Of a DNA stretch of 38,960 nucleotides, positions 1-10,599 are shown in pieces; positions within the stretch are counted from its first letter, which is position 1, and the number at the start of each line of letters is the position of its first letter. Both the position numbers and the translations under genes were made by a program. The stretch is taken from assembly GCF_000315625.1 (NCBI RefSeq), contig NW_005434564.1, forward strand, positions 61,292 to 100,251, written 5' to 3'. The stretch comes from Guillardia theta CCMP2712. Taxonomy: Eukaryota; Cryptophyceae; Pyrenomonadales; Geminigeraceae. The notes beneath the pieces are model-generated. The model was not told the origin of the DNA, ran no database searches, and worked only from the letters and a program-made list of their open reading frames with translations.

Positions 1-134
1 AGGAGGCATTGGTTATACAGGGGCAACGCGGCAAGGCTGGAAGAGTTTTGATAGCAGCAGAGGAAGAGTAGGAGCTGATGGTGGAGCGGGAAAACAAGAG
101 GAGGAAGATAGCAATCTGTCCCCCTCCTCCTTAC

Positions 135-1367
135 CTTCGATATCATCCAGCGTTACTTTCTTCATCTCCTCCTCCTTCTGCTCCATTTTCGCTATGACCA
201 GCTCCCTCCTCGCCAGCTCCTCCTCTATCTCCTCCAGCACGTTCTCCGTCTTCGCGCTCTTCGGGATGACTATCCTCGTAAGATCGCCCTGCTTGTCCTA
301 CAAACCTCGTCAGAGTTACTCTGGTCCTCTGCCTCCTTCTCCTGCCCCCCTCCTCTTGCTCCTGTATCTTCCCCACCCTTCAACTCGAACACTTCTGTTG
401 TCCTCTCATCTTGCTACCTCGTCCTCGTCCTCTTCCTCGTCCTCGTCCTCCTTCCCTAACTTCTCCTTCTCCCCTTTCCCTCTCCTCCCTAGTCCTCACC
501 CGGAAGATCGCAACAGCTCGGAGGAAGCGTCGCTGAGCAGGGGAGAACTGGTCTGTCTCCTTGAAGGTGATCCTAACTGTTGACTTATCCTCCATCTTCT
601 CCGCATCCATCAGCTTGATCCCCACCACAGGGAAAGCCACGTCTCCTCCTTCCCTCCTGCTGTCCCCTGGGGAAATCAAGCTATCTTCATCGTTCACCAC
701 GATCTGCGCTCTACTGTCAGACTGCTTCTCCCTCCTCTTCCCTTCCTCGTCCCCTCCCCTCCTTCTCCTCCTCCTCCTCCTCTCTTCGCTCCTCCCTTCT
801 CACCATTCCAATCGCTCCAGCCTCTCCCACCCTCCTCGCCTTGTCCACGAAGGAGCAGGGGACATCGGAGCTGCTTCCTCTTAGCACCATGGCGATACTC
901 CCTCTCACCTCCTCCTTGTTTCTGACCTCCCCGTCTGCACAAAGAGGGTTTACCCGCACGACTTTTCCTTCCACCTCCTCATAAACTCCGAATGCTGCTC
1001 GCATGAACCCGATCCTCTCTCCTCCGCAAAAGATCGCATCCTCGCGCCCTTCTCCACTTTCACTTTCCCCCTCTCCCTCCCCCGCTCCTCCTGCTACCAT
1101 ACTTCGCTCCAATTTCATCCCCCAGGACGGTTTTGACAGCATGGCGGTCACAGCAGAAGTTGTTCTTGAGCACTTGCATGATCCAATCCTCCTTGTCGGT
1201 CTTGACAGGCAGGAGTGAAGGCTCCAAGAGCCAACACCGTCGAAGAGGAAGGCGACGAACAAGAGCAGAAGGGTCAAGAACTTCTTCCTTCCTACCCCGA
1301 CGTGCTTGTTCCCCCTGCCCTTTGTTGCTGCATGCTGCGGTGCGGCATGTTCCACCAATCTTACCAT
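135..1367 (-). CDS. PA-domain protein with signal anchor (5' part; continues off the left edge)
   Basis: Exon model on the minus strand: 1367-804, 703-500, 297-135, with GT-AG introns at phases 0 and 0. The last visible exon ends in phase 1, and no coding continuation is evident in 134-1, so the 3' part is probably outside the window. The N-terminus has a basic stretch and then a hydrophobic segment (FLTLLLLFVAFLF, about residues 30-42), a signal peptide or anchor. About residues 155-230 read as a protease-associated domain: GSIAMVLRG, PCSFVDKARRVGEAGAIGM, then IVVND after the intron and FPVVGIKLMDAEKM. PA domains occur in secretory-pathway proteases, sorting receptors and RING proteins; no catalytic domain is visible here. 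A charged, probably helical tail follows (LEEIEEELARRELVIAKMEQ). The start at 1367 is the only in-frame ATG before the hydrophobic segment, but it is followed by GTAAG and could instead be a splice site. Domain call fairly secure, family unknown. Confidence 0.7.
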
Positions 1368-1485
1368 CTTCGTGATGTTTCGCTCACTTCCTTGAGGCCC
1401 TCGGAGGCAACAAAAGAACCAGAAAGAAGGTCTGAGGCACAGGAAGAGCGAGCGAAAATCAGAGGAGGGGGAGAGAGGAGAGAAA

Positions 1486-1620
1486 GGGGAGGAAGAAACG
1501 GAGGGAGAGAGAGGAGAGGAAGGGGAGGAAGAAACGGAGGGAGAGAGAGGAGAGGAAGGGGAGGAAGAAACGGAGGGAGAGAGAGGAGACGAAGGGGAGG
1601 AAGAAACGGAGGAGGGGGAG
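1486..1620. repeat. 36-bp purine-rich minisatellite, about 4 copies
   Basis: The word GGGGAGGAAGAAACGG recurs at 1486, 1522, 1558 and 1594, a strict 36-bp period. The array sits in a wider G/A-rich tract (about 1440-1700) upstream of the PA gene. Open frames across it are repeat artefacts. Confidence 0.9.
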
Positions 1621-1714
1621 AGATGAGGGGGGGGAGGGAGGAGAACAAAGAAGGAAACAAGGGGGGGGGGCTGGGGGGGGGGGTGAGATGGAGGAAGTTG
1701 CCCAAAGGCTGCTC

Positions 1715-2000
1715 GGTTTTGAATCCGGGCCGGCCCGGCCCGGGCCGCGCTGAACGGAGGGCGCTCGGAACTTGTACCCCCCGGGCCCGGGCGTAACGGT
1801 GGGGGCGGCCACGCCGCCGGGCCGTGACGGGCTGTTGGCCCGGGCGTATGAAAGTCACTGAGTTACTGAGTTCCACACCGTGCGTGACCGTCTGAAAACA
1901 TGCGGCGTTTGCCAAGCTCAGCGGCTTGTCACGCACCCGCGCGGGCCGATCATCATGGCATCCGATGATCGCCGGATGGCCGGCTTATGAGTAGTCAATA
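1715..2000. repeat. GC-rich island 1
   Basis: This block is dominated by CCGG, CCCGGG and GGCCC words, abruptly different from flanking DNA. It contains GTCACTGAGTTACTGAG near 1853 and ATCCGATGATCGCCGG near 1960, words that recur in the islands at about 7060, 17275 and 38665. No open frame with protein-like composition. Downstream (2000-2435) the DNA is AT-rich then pyrimidine-rich and leads into the first RWP-RK-like gene. Confidence 0.65.
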
Positions 2001-2435
2001 GCCGTCCCTAAGCGCCTAATATTTGGCCTTCGGGTCCTCTGCCGTAGGAATTTTTCATAAAACAATCCTGAGGCGAACCTGGCTTGCATGAGGAGTTGGG
2101 AATAAACTAAAGATTAGGGAGCCACTCGGAAAATGCGTTAAAATATATATTCACTAAGAGTTGTGATTTCAGATTGTCTGCTGAATTTAAAATGATTTAT
2201 TTATATGAAACGATGCAGAAATAAATCATTCAGAGTGAGATTGACTGCCTATTACAATAGTTTTATACACCTATTCCTCCGTTTCCTTCCCCTCTCTTTC
2301 TCTCGATCCTCGTCTACTCCGTCTCAGCTCTCCTCTCCCCCCCCCGCCTCCCCCCGTCCTTTCATAGCATCAGCTCTTAACCTCTGACAGTCTAGCAGAC
2401 AAGCCCTGAGTTCCTGTCCTCCTGGTCGCTCATAG

Positions 2436-3175
2436 ATGCTTTGCGTCTCTCAAACGGGCAGTTTCTCTTCATTGTTCGAAGGGGATGCGGTGGAAGACGA
2501 GTTCTTTACCAAGTTGATAGATGATTATGTCGATGTTGACAGTCATGCTGGTCGACATGGAGAGACGAGCTACATTCCAGAGACGAGCCAAGAACCTGAG
2601 AGCAAAAAAGAGGATAAGGAAGAGCTCTTTCAAAGCTGCCCCGATTTTGAGCACCTTGATGTGCGGCAGAGCTCTCCCTTGAACGCAGCTGTACAAGAGG
2701 AAGAAAGTGAAGTTTTCCATCGAGTTTTCAACAGCTCTTCCTCTTCTTCTTCTTCCTCTTCTTCAGATGATTCCCAGCCTTGGCCGGCGCCGATGGCTAC
2801 ACTCGAGAAGAGGAAGAGGGCTGTGGCGGCTAGTAGCATATTGATCCAATCACGGCAAGGAAAGCACTCATCCGGGCTTCCAGTGAACATCACCATGAAG
2901 CTATTACGATCTCACTTCCACGAGACGCTTGAAACAGCTGCAGCCAAGATCGTAAGTTGATCCCCTCCTCCTGCTCCTCTCGCTGACTCTCTTGGGACTC
3001 GCAGGGGATCGGCAAGTCCACGATGAAAGTGGTGTGCCGGAAACTCGGGCTGAAGAAGTGGCCCTACACCAACAAGGGAAAGAAGAGGACGGAGAAGAAG
3101 AAGGCCCTTGTGAAGTTGGAACAAACCTTGCGTCAGTCGCAGCAACAACAACTCCTTGCTGCAGGAAGAAAGTAG
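2436..3175 (+). CDS. RWP-RK-like transcription factor A (cluster member 1)
   Basis: Exons 2436-2951 and 3005-3175 give 228 aa. The intron has GTAAGT and CTCGCAG borders and is phase 0. The N-terminal two thirds is acidic and Ser-rich, including a poly-Ser run from a TCT/TCC microsatellite, and has no recognised fold. The C-terminal domain begins with an amphipathic helix (MKLLRSHFHETLETAAAKI). After the intron come GIGKSTMKVVCRKLG and LKKWPYTNKGKKR. This matches the RWP-RK layout (helix with F-H, then CRKxG, then WP plus basic residues), but the RWPxRK signature is degenerate (KWPYTNKG). A Lys-rich and Gln-rich tail follows. RWP-RK proteins are nuclear DNA-binding regulators of nitrogen response and gametogenesis in plants and algae; the target here is unknown. 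It ends tail-to-tail with the next gene. Confidence 0.8.
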
Positions 3176-4018
3176 AGATGAGTGACATGTGCGTGGGAGA
3201 GCGAGGAGGTCAATGGAGGAGGATCAGAGGTTTGCTCTCGTAGGTGCGCTAAATTTTTAACGATGGACAAGTTGTCGGCACGATTGTGTGCCCGTGCAGG
3301 ACCGATTGGTGTGTGTAATATTACCGTGTCTCCTTTGGAGCATGTGATATTTAAGTAAATACTAACAAACACACCAGCATTGCTCAAATATACATGAACC
3401 CATCATCACCGCAAAAACCAACGGCACACACGCACATATCAGGCGATCAAAAGACTTGCAGGATCAAAACAGAAGACATCGGTTGATTGGCTGCCCCAGT
3501 ATGCTCGACCTCATGCATTCAGATTGGTGACGATTGGGACTTGCTGGCTTATCTAGCGTTCGGCCGAACGATTTGAGCATGATCGTGAAGAGATGTTTAG
3601 AGTAATACTTGTCAACATGACTGGAATGACTCGGATACGAGAGAGATCCAGGGCGAGAGGGAGAATACAGTAGTGGAAGTCAGATCAAGAGAAGGATAGA
3701 TGGGGAAGGTATGGGTCATGATTTGTCATCGAGCAGAAAAGGAAACACTTCTGTTTCATTTCAACTTGCTCGCTTTAACGAACGAATCGAATCAATCAAG
3801 TAATGCACTGTTGAAGGACATAAACATGCTTCTTGTTCAGAAATCCATCAGGAGCTTCCTGCCAATCGCGCACATGCCAACTTTTCAACCCCATTTCATC
3901 ATTCCCTCTGTCCTCCAATCTCTCTGTCTCCCTATCTTTCTCCACGATCTGGCAATTTCTCCCCCCATGATGATGGTGCAGGTGATCTGCCATTGGAGAC
4001 TCGTCTTTTCAACGGTTA
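3176..4018. other. Intergenic spacer between convergent RWP-RK-like genes
   Basis: This spacer follows the stop codon of the plus-strand gene and precedes that of the minus-strand gene, so it should hold both 3' UTRs. It is of mixed composition with no protein-like frame and no recognised repeat. Confidence 0.5.
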
Positions 4019-4462
4019 TCAGTCTTTCTCACTCTTCGCACCCTCCGTCTTCTCCCCTTTCCCTCCTCCCGCTGACTTGCATGCGGAGCGAGGAACGCCC
4101 TTGTTCGTGTACGGCCACTTCTCAACCCCGAGCTTGCGGCACACCATCTTCAGAGTCGACTTCCCCAGCCCCTGCCCAGCAAGTCAGCTCTCCTCCTCCT
4201 CCTCACCTCACCTCACGATCTTGGCCGCAGCCTCCTCTATCGTTTGGTGGAAGTGCTGTTCCAGAAGTTCTCGGGTGACTGTCACGACCTTTGCCTTGCC
4301 ATCCCTGTGGTTCCGAGTCTTTATGGTGATGGCAGTCTCTGCGGAGGACAGCGAGTCGCTGCTGTTGTGGTCCTCGGCTTCCTGCTCTTCGAAGATCCGG
4401 TCGATATCTTCTTCTTGTAGGACAGGTTGGGAGGAAGCAAGGAACCGATCCACGGAAGACAT
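4019..4462 (-). CDS. RWP-RK-like transcription factor B (cluster member 2)
   Basis: Exons 4462-4217 and 4171-4019 (minus strand) give 132 aa, the shortest of the cluster. The first in-frame ATG (MSSVDRFLASSQ) is used; the frame stays open slightly upstream but without an ATG, so a missed upstream exon is possible. A short acidic N-terminus leads into TRELLEQHFHQTIEEAAAKI. A 45-base intron (GTGAGG / GGGCAG, phase 0) interrupts the domain, followed by GLGKSTLKMVCRKLG and VEKWPYTNKG. Intron position and phase match the other five genes exactly. The gene is head-to-head with the gene at 5922, so the 1.46-kb interval between them probably holds both promoters. Confidence 0.78.
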
Positions 4463-5196
4463 TCTTACGTTCTTTCCCGCATCTAGAACGCTTCGAAAAG
4501 TTCTCAACCTGCTAGAAGTTGAGCAAATTGTCGTTGCACGTGCATGGCGGAGGGGGAGAGGGCTTTCGAGAGTCTAGCAGAATTCTCATGCAACAACAGC
4601 ATTCACAAGAGATTAATGATCATCTCTCTCAATAAAACCTTTGCAACTGAGATACGAGGAGGAACATAGTCACATTTTGGCTTATTCGGCACGCTATGAT
4701 GCGAATGCAAGAAACAAATTCTATTTGGCGAAATGAACGAAGGTTATGATCGGGGCGCAAAGGACATCAAGGAGAAAAGCAAGAAGCAGAAGCAACACGC
4801 CACAGTTGCATGGATAATACTAACATCCAAGACCCATAAGAAAAAGAAGGAAACGACAAAAGAGGAAGATTATATGCGGCTGGATCGGGGCTGTTAGTCA
4901 GTCCAAGGATGTTCATTGGGAGCTCGAGCATACAGACATTCTAAGAGGATTCTAGAGGGAGGAAGAGGAGGATCGAGAAAGAAAAACATGACCTACAGCG
5001 GAAATAACTCGTGGGTTGTCCGGTAGGGGAGGGGGCGGGATGGTAAATCGTCGGGGACGGAAGGGGAGGACCAGTTCCTACACCAACGTGAAAGGGCCAT
5101 AGGGTTAATTAACAGCTATAGGGACTTCCCATTTTTATTAGGGGTTTATTAAAATCTGCCATGAAAAATTTGTCCCTTTTTCTGGTACAGGAGTTT

Positions 5197-5217
5197 GTGT
5201 GAATCGATGATTCACAC
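5197..5217. promoter_or_regulatory. Inverted repeat, 9-bp arms
   Basis: GTGTGAATC (5197-5205), spacer GAT, GATTCACAC (5209-5217): perfect arms around a 3-base spacer. It lies in the divergent promoter region, so a dimeric factor site is plausible. No function is shown. Confidence 0.5.
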
Positions 5218-5251
5218 CGCACATAATTAAAATACACTTCACTGAACTTCT

Positions 5252-5271
5252 GGTACTATTTTGTACCAGGA
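5252..5271. promoter_or_regulatory. Inverted repeat, CTGGTAC arms
   Basis: CTGGTAC and GTACCAG flank a 6-base A/T-rich spacer. Another CTGGTAC lies about 70 bases upstream (near 5182), so the half-site occurs three times here. Confidence 0.45.
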
Positions 5272-5370
5272 AATACATCTGGGTACAGACCAAACGGAAA
5301 TGTCAAGAGGTAAGCTCTCGAGAAGTCAGAGATGCGGTCTCTTCATAGTCACGTTATCGGCCAACGATGG

Positions 5371-5392
5371 TCAGGTTACCAAGGTAACCTGA
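5371..5392. promoter_or_regulatory. 22-bp near-palindrome resembling an RFX X-box
   Basis: TCAGGTTACC, spacer AA, GGTAACCTGA: perfect 10-bp arms. The core GTTACC-AA-GGTAAC fits the X-box half-site pattern bound by RFX factors in opisthokonts. Whether this organism has RFX factors is unknown, so the resemblance may be only the usual geometry of a dimer site. Confidence 0.5.
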
Positions 5393-5674
5393 CCTAGCGA
5401 CGGTCACGGAGATATATCTTGTTTACAATGTTTTTGCCGTGGTGTAACAATAAAAACACTTTTAAGGTTGACGTGCATTTTGAACCGATCTGGATTCCAG
5501 TCTTAGGACGAATGATGACCGGAAGTTGATCGAAAGGGTGAGAATTTTACTTTCTTTACCTGAGTACGACGTGCAATTCCCGAAAGGCTACAATATCATG
5601 GCTGTTACTGTTGTCGTGCGAGCGATGAAAACTCTCTTTTTCATTTCAGCACATGTCTCCCCTGCCCCAGTCGA

Positions 5675-5680
5675 TATAAG
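5675..5680 (+). promoter_or_regulatory. Possible TATA element for RWP-RK-like gene C
   Basis: TATAAG in GTCGATATAAGACTCC, about 240 bases before the ATG at 5922 and followed by a pyrimidine-rich leader. Position only; no transcript start is known. Confidence 0.3.
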
Positions 5681-5921
5681 ACTCCATTCGTCTGGGCTTT
5701 GCTGAACCCCTTCGCCCCTCCTGCTCTCCACATTGTCCTCGACCAAGAGCCCCACTCTGATCTTCCTTTCTCTAGCTCTCCTTTCTTCACTTCCGTTCCT
5801 TCTGCACCTTTTTGAGCGCCTTGCTTGATCTTTCGTTGCCTCAACATCCCCCTCATCTCCTCAGCACTTCTCTGTACTTCTCGCGACTTCTCTGGATCCC
5901 AAAGACCTGTCAAAGCTTGCA

Positions 5922-6482
5922 ATGGTATCATACGCCGAGATGCTCCCTATGGATAGCCCTATTATTGAGCCTGGCTTTGATTTTAACAGCTTCATGCTAG
6001 AAATTGAGATGAGCAATGACTTCCAGCACTTGCATCAAACACATACCGATCCTACTCTGAAGTTGTCGCTGGAGGCAGTCTCAAGCCCAGACTCAAACTT
6101 CAGCGGTAATGAGTGTGCGTCGTCAACATCACAACCAAGTTCGGATGAAGGCGTGGCAGTTCGTGTCAAATGCAGCAACTCAGCAGAGCCGACCAGGAAG
6201 CTTATCATTACGAGGTCAATGCTTGAGCAATACTTTCACGAGTCCATCGATTCCGCCGCCTTCAAACTTGTGAGTGATTCTTCTCGATCAATCATTTTCA
6301 TCATTGCTCCACCTTTCTCCCTGATCAATCATTTTTTTTTGCTAACTTGATCCTTGTAGGGGATAGGGAAGAGCACGATGAAAGTTATTTGCAGAAGATT
6401 AGGGGTCCAGCGATGGCCTTACACGAACAAGGGCATCCCTCGCAAGAGGAAATGTGGTGTTAGCACAACAAGCCTGGCATAA
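5922..6482 (+). CDS. RWP-RK-like transcription factor C (cluster member 3)
   Basis: Exons 5922-6269 and 6360-6482 give 156 aa. The intron runs GTGAGT to TTGTAG in phase 0. The N-terminus is acidic and Ser/Thr-rich (MVSYAEMLPMDSPIIEPGFD). The DNA-binding region starts TRSMLEQYFHESIDSAAFKL and continues after the intron as GIGKSTMKVICRRLG and VQRWPYTNKGIPRKRK. This member keeps an RWP triplet, the best match of the six to the RWP-RK signature. It is followed by a short basic tail. It is head-to-head with the gene at 4462. Likely a nuclear DNA-binding protein; targets cannot be inferred. Confidence 0.82.
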
Positions 6483-7059
6483 AAGTGGCTTTCACTGCAT
6501 CGAGGTGCTCGCAAACCATGTTCCCTTTCTCTTGTTTTGTATTTCAGACTGTATAAACTTAACATTGCCTTCGAGATTATACTCGGGTATTGCCTACGAA
6601 TAATTCGCATGTACTTGTTGTGAAAACATTGAAATTCGCAAAGATCAAGTCGATAAATATCATTTATTGTATCGTTTCAAAATCTGTAGATGCGTATTCA
6701 CCAAACGTTGACGTACATCATGGCATTCTATTGCAGCATTTTACCCATTTCAAGTTTATGAGTATGTTTTGCTTGTTATAACATCAACAACATCATCTAC
6801 GCCCTTTAGCACGTGATGGCAAGTGTTGACAGGCTCGACCACCATGCACAAGCATTTCGACTTGTAGTCTAAAAAAACCTTGGGGAACTTTCAAGTCACG
6901 AGCAGGAATGATTTGCAGTCATGTTTACTTGATATATCAAGATCACACCGTTTCCTTCCAGCAACGTTTCGTTGTATGCCAAAAAATAAAAATCATCGTT
7001 TCGAATAAAATAGATTTATGGCTTGTTGACGTGCCAAGGCTAAAACTACAATTTATCTC
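6483..7059. other. AT-rich spacer downstream of gene C
   Basis: AT-rich 3' flank with many stops in all frames. It ends abruptly where GC-rich island 2 begins near 7060. Nothing else recognised. Confidence 0.5.
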
Positions 7060-7690
7060 CCGGAGGCTCGGAGTCACGGCGGTGTGACCGGCGCCGATGC
7101 CACCCGGCGGCTGGCGGATACACTGATGGGCCGCAGCGGGGCCGGCTGTCCGCCGGACAGGCGGCCGCGGCCGGGCGCCGCGCGCGGGCCGGGGGCTGAG
7201 GATACGCGCCGCCGGCGCGGCCGCTACGGTAAGTCACTGAGTGCCGGCCGCCCGGCCCGGCCGCATTACCAACAGCAAGCCGGAGTGTGTGACCCGGTGA
7301 CCCGCGGCGCGGCGCCGCCGGGGCCGGCCGTCGGATTCCCCTGAGCCTCCGCTGGCCCAGCCTGGAGCCTGCAGTCCGATCCGGCGAGCCCGGCCTGCTA
7401 CTATGGTAAACCCGGTCCGACGTCTCAAACTCCCGGTCTGGTCCGGCCCCGGTGGCCCGGGAGTGGCGCCGCCGCGCCGCTGTTCGACTCGGGGAGTCCC
7501 GGCCGGAGTCCGATCCGATGATCGGACAGTAAGTTACTCAGTCAGAGTCAGGGTGACACGAAGAAGTCAGTCACACGGTACGGTATCACCGGCGGTTTGA
7601 CCTTTTCGAAACGCCGCTAGTGGCCGGGCCCGTGAACCTGGCACTACGGAGGCTAGTGCGGCGGAGGCTCTACGGAGCGCCGTAGCTGGC
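7060..7690. repeat. GC-rich island 2
   Basis: This is the largest complete island in the left half. CCGGCC, GGCCGC and CGGCGC words are dense. It includes GTAAGTCACTGAGTGCC near 7226 and ATCCGATGATCGGACAG near 7514, followed by AGTAAGTTACTCAGTC. The same vocabulary occurs in islands 1, 4 and 5. Boundaries with AT-rich DNA are sharp. Frames crossing it look like translated repeat, not protein. Confidence 0.7.
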
Positions 7691-8021
7691 GTAGGTGCAA
7701 AAGTTCCTACCTCCTTTATTCAGCATCGTTTCGCAAGATAGAGCCCCTTCGTATCATGACCGTCGCTAGTTGCTGACCGAGGCCGGTAAACCCCGATCTT
7801 GGCAACGACGCCTTCTTCAAGGTCAAAAGAAGGGTGGGGTGGTTTTGGAACAGTATATTCGGCAAAGTCCGATTATCGCATGTTTGACGAGCTTTACACC
7901 TCATTTATAAACTTCTTTTTAAAAAGACGGAGCTTCCGGCAATAGCTGTTTTGAAAGAAGGTCAATTTTTGAAAAGATCTATTTTCAATTTCCATTCCCA
8001 GGCGGTAGCGTGACACTGTCC

Positions 8022-8027
8022 TATATA
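8022..8027 (+). promoter_or_regulatory. TATA box, RWP-RK-like gene D
   Basis: TATATA in TCCTATATAGAGTAC, about 150 bases before the ATG at 8177, followed by a C/T-rich leader. It is the clearest TATA element of the cluster. Confidence 0.45.
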
Positions 8028-8176
8028 GAGTACACCCGCCTGGCCGACTGGCACGCTGCAAGCTTTGCTGTAACTCTCACCCACAGTTCCATTTTCTGCT
8101 CCTCCCGACTCTCACATATCCCAAACACACATCCCAAACACATAGCATCTGAAATCTTTCCCCAACGACAAGAAAA

Positions 8177-8751
8177 ATGAGCTACACCGATGACATAGAT
8201 AACCTGATGCTTGCAAAGTTATACAATCCCATGTGCTTCACGCACTCGACTCCCAGTACTAGCGATATCTATTGGTGTTGCCAAAGTGAAAAAGAAGTAT
8301 ACTCAATCTTCCAAGAAGATGCTCTTCTCGACTTTGAGCAAGAGGATGAGAATGAAGATGAGGAGACCCAGGATGAGGAGGACACCAGCTCCAAAAACAA
8401 CTCCGATTCCTGCATGAGCGAAGAAACATGCCCGTCGCAGGCAAAGACTCTCAAAGAACTTGAAGAGAGCGACTATGTCATCATCCACTCCAGGAGAGGG
8501 GACAGGGGTATGAGCAATCGCGTCATCATCACTCTTGACTTGGTCAAGAAGCACTTCCATCTAAGCATCGAAGATGCATCCTCTGCTCTGGTAAGGAACG
8601 ACTTCTTGTTGTTCTGGTTGTCCTGACTTGTGTAACTCAGGGCATTGGAAAGTCAACAATGAAGCATGTATGCAGGCGTCTTGGGCTTAAGAAATGGCCC
8701 TACACTCGCAAGGAGCAGAAGAACAAGAGGAGCGCTGCTGCGCGAAGATGA
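8177..8751 (+). CDS. RWP-RK-like transcription factor D (cluster member 4)
   Basis: Exons 8177-8590 and 8641-8751 give 174 aa. The intron is 50 bases (GTAAGG / ACTCAG, phase 0). The N-terminus contains a very acidic stretch (LDFEQEDENEDEETQDEEDT) that could serve as an activation region. The domain begins LDLVKKHFHLSIEDASSAL; after the intron it reads GIGKSTMKHVCRRLG and LKKWPYTRKEQKNKR. The WPYTRK here is closest to the RWP-x-RK spacing. A basic C-terminus follows, plausibly a nuclear localisation signal. It has its own TATA element and a polyadenylation signal at 8824. Confidence 0.82.
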
Positions 8752-8823
8752 AGCAGCAGGAGCATTGCCTTTTTCCCCAAGCACTGCAATGGCGGCAGCC
8801 GATAGCATTGAAACATTACCTGT

Positions 8824-8829
8824 AATAAA
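8824..8829 (+). terminator. AATAAA polyadenylation signal, gene D
   Basis: AATAAA lies 73 bases after the stop codon of the RWP-RK-like gene ending at 8751. Position fits a canonical signal; cleavage site unknown. Confidence 0.45.
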
Positions 8830-9540
8830 GACTTGAACATATGGCACGAAGCCTCGATGCATCTTCTAGGGGTCTTGTTTTTTCTTGTTCTTGATTGTAT
8901 GTAACAGTGATGCCTGATGCATTCCAGATGCCATGCATCGTGGAAATGGAGAAACACTTCACAGGAGTTCTTCTTGTCACGAAGAATATTTTCCTTCATA
9001 GTATGTGGATCATTCATCCTGTGGATATGTCTGTGTGGTCGGCTTTTTCTGTTTACTCAAAAACTTGGCAGAAACAAGTCAAGCTCGACAGAAATGTAAA
9101 AAACATCAATAGATTTTTCAGGGTATAAGTGAAAAGAATGAGACCATGCACGGTTCTGAAGTGAACACGCAGTTGAAAACGAAGTACATTCCATCACCTA
9201 AATTTTCTGCTTGTGTTTCAATCCTTCACTTTTTGAAAGCCCTAACAGCACATTCGTCCGAGTCAAAAATCAGACTTGTTTGAAATCAATTCCTGCAAAA
9301 AAAGTTGAGTGGATTTGAATTTCGAAGGATGATTTGTTACTTAGTTGAATCCTTGGTATATCGTCTTTTGCCACCTACCAGTAGCCGGCATATTTGTCGA
9401 CAGCTTTCATGCTTCAACGTCCAGACGCACTAGAACCCTATGGAGCAAAACATACAGCTGAATGCTTTCAAACTCTGCCTTACACCGTGCAACGATCAGT
9501 TTGAGTGAGATGCTGCAATGCAAAGCATCCTTCAGATAAT

Positions 9541-9638
9541 GGTTGAGGGATACATACGGTGCTATACCACATGCAAGCAAGAAAATCATGGTTGAGGGAT
9601 TCACGTGGTGGTATGCCACATGCAAGCAAGAAAATCCC
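9541..9638. repeat. 49-bp tandem duplication, 2 copies
   Basis: GGTTGAGGGATWCA recurs at 9541 and 9590, and CCACATGCAAGCAAGAAAAT closes each copy; the interior differs at several bases. Period 49 bp, non-coding context. Confidence 0.85.
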
Positions 9639-9958
9639 ATGACGTTTGAGCAGTGCGTCCCTTGAGCAGAGGAAGATCATTCCCCCGCTTTCCAGCGCAT
9701 GATAGATTTCCAGAACTGATAGCTATGCTATAACCAGTAGTGCTGATAGCTCGCCTCAGCTGTTCTCTGGGACACCTGGGGTGGAGGATCAAGAGAAGAA
9801 GATTTCTGCCATGGATGGTCTTTCATCTTCTCAAGATCTCAGCTTCAAGCACATTTGGTACAGGCATGTTCGATGTCTCAATACCTCCATTACGTTCCGC
9901 TGCCATCGTGGCTTTCAAGCATCTCCCCCCTACCGGCCCCCGCCATCAGTTCAAGTTC

Positions 9959-9993
9959 TTTACCCAAAGTTAAGTTAAAAATCAGTACGGGAC
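9959..9993 (+). repeat. Dispersed repeat, copy 1 of 3
   Basis: TTTACCCAAAGTTAAGTTA followed by AAAATCAGTACGGGACA. Two more copies lie at 14863 and 14969. This copy borders the GC-rich island starting near 10005. Confidence 0.7.
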
Positions 9994-10004
9994 ACTGTGT
10001 CATT

Positions 10005-10540
10005 GGCACGGGCCGTGTGAGTCCGAGTGCTACTCAAAGTACTACTAACTTGTTTTGAGTGACTTAGCCCGAATGTTGAAGGCCGGGCCACAGGGCCCCG
10101 GTATCTTTTACTGCCAGCCACGGTGGCGGGGCCACGTGACTGCGGCGGCCCACGGCGGCTACCGTGAAAAAAAAAGTTTTGACCTCTACGTGGCCCGTGT
10201 TCAAACTATTGGTTGTTTACAGCAGGAATCTATCGAGAACTTCGCTTCTTTGCGGTGCTAACGTACAAAATGCTTCGAGAGCTCGCGAGAGTCTCCACCG
10301 CAGCAGTAAACCAGCGAGGGGTTTATTGCTACCATCTATATTTCTCTTCGGTTTACTGCAGATTCTTCGGCAGTGCTACAGCCGGCGGCTCGAACCGTCC
10401 GATCGGCGCCGGCAGTCGAAGAGATAGAGAGGTCACGTGGAGCCGGATTGGCAGGATATAAAATAAGACCACCCGACCCCCAGAAAGAGCCCGACCCACC
10501 CGTTGTTCTGACTGTCCCGACTCTTGGTACGACATGCACA
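10005..10540. repeat. GC-rich island 3 (weaker)
   Basis: Blocks such as GGCCGGGCCACAGGGCCCCGG and GTCCGATCGGCGCCGG are mixed with ordinary sequence. It is less pure than the islands at 7060 and 17275 and may be an older, mutated copy. A C-rich tract follows directly. Confidence 0.45.
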
Positions 10541-10599
10541 GTTTGCTAACTAAAGTTTTGAGTACAAATACTCGCTAAAAAAAATGGTGAGAACCAGCG

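Larger units (their letters stand above)
4463..5921. promoter_or_regulatory. Divergent intergenic region between RWP-RK-like genes B and C
   Basis: The region separates two head-to-head genes. The first 600 bases are A/G-rich and unremarkable. At 5180-5400 there are three inverted repeats (listed separately). A pyrimidine-rich leader precedes the downstream gene, with a TATA-like TATAAG at 5675-5680. No protein-like frame is seen. Confidence 0.5.

Noticed and set aside
1361-1936. Pro/Leu/Ser-rich minus-strand frames over the 36-bp minisatellite and island 1
   Set aside because: Composition follows the repeat; no domain, no splice context, and more than one frame is open.
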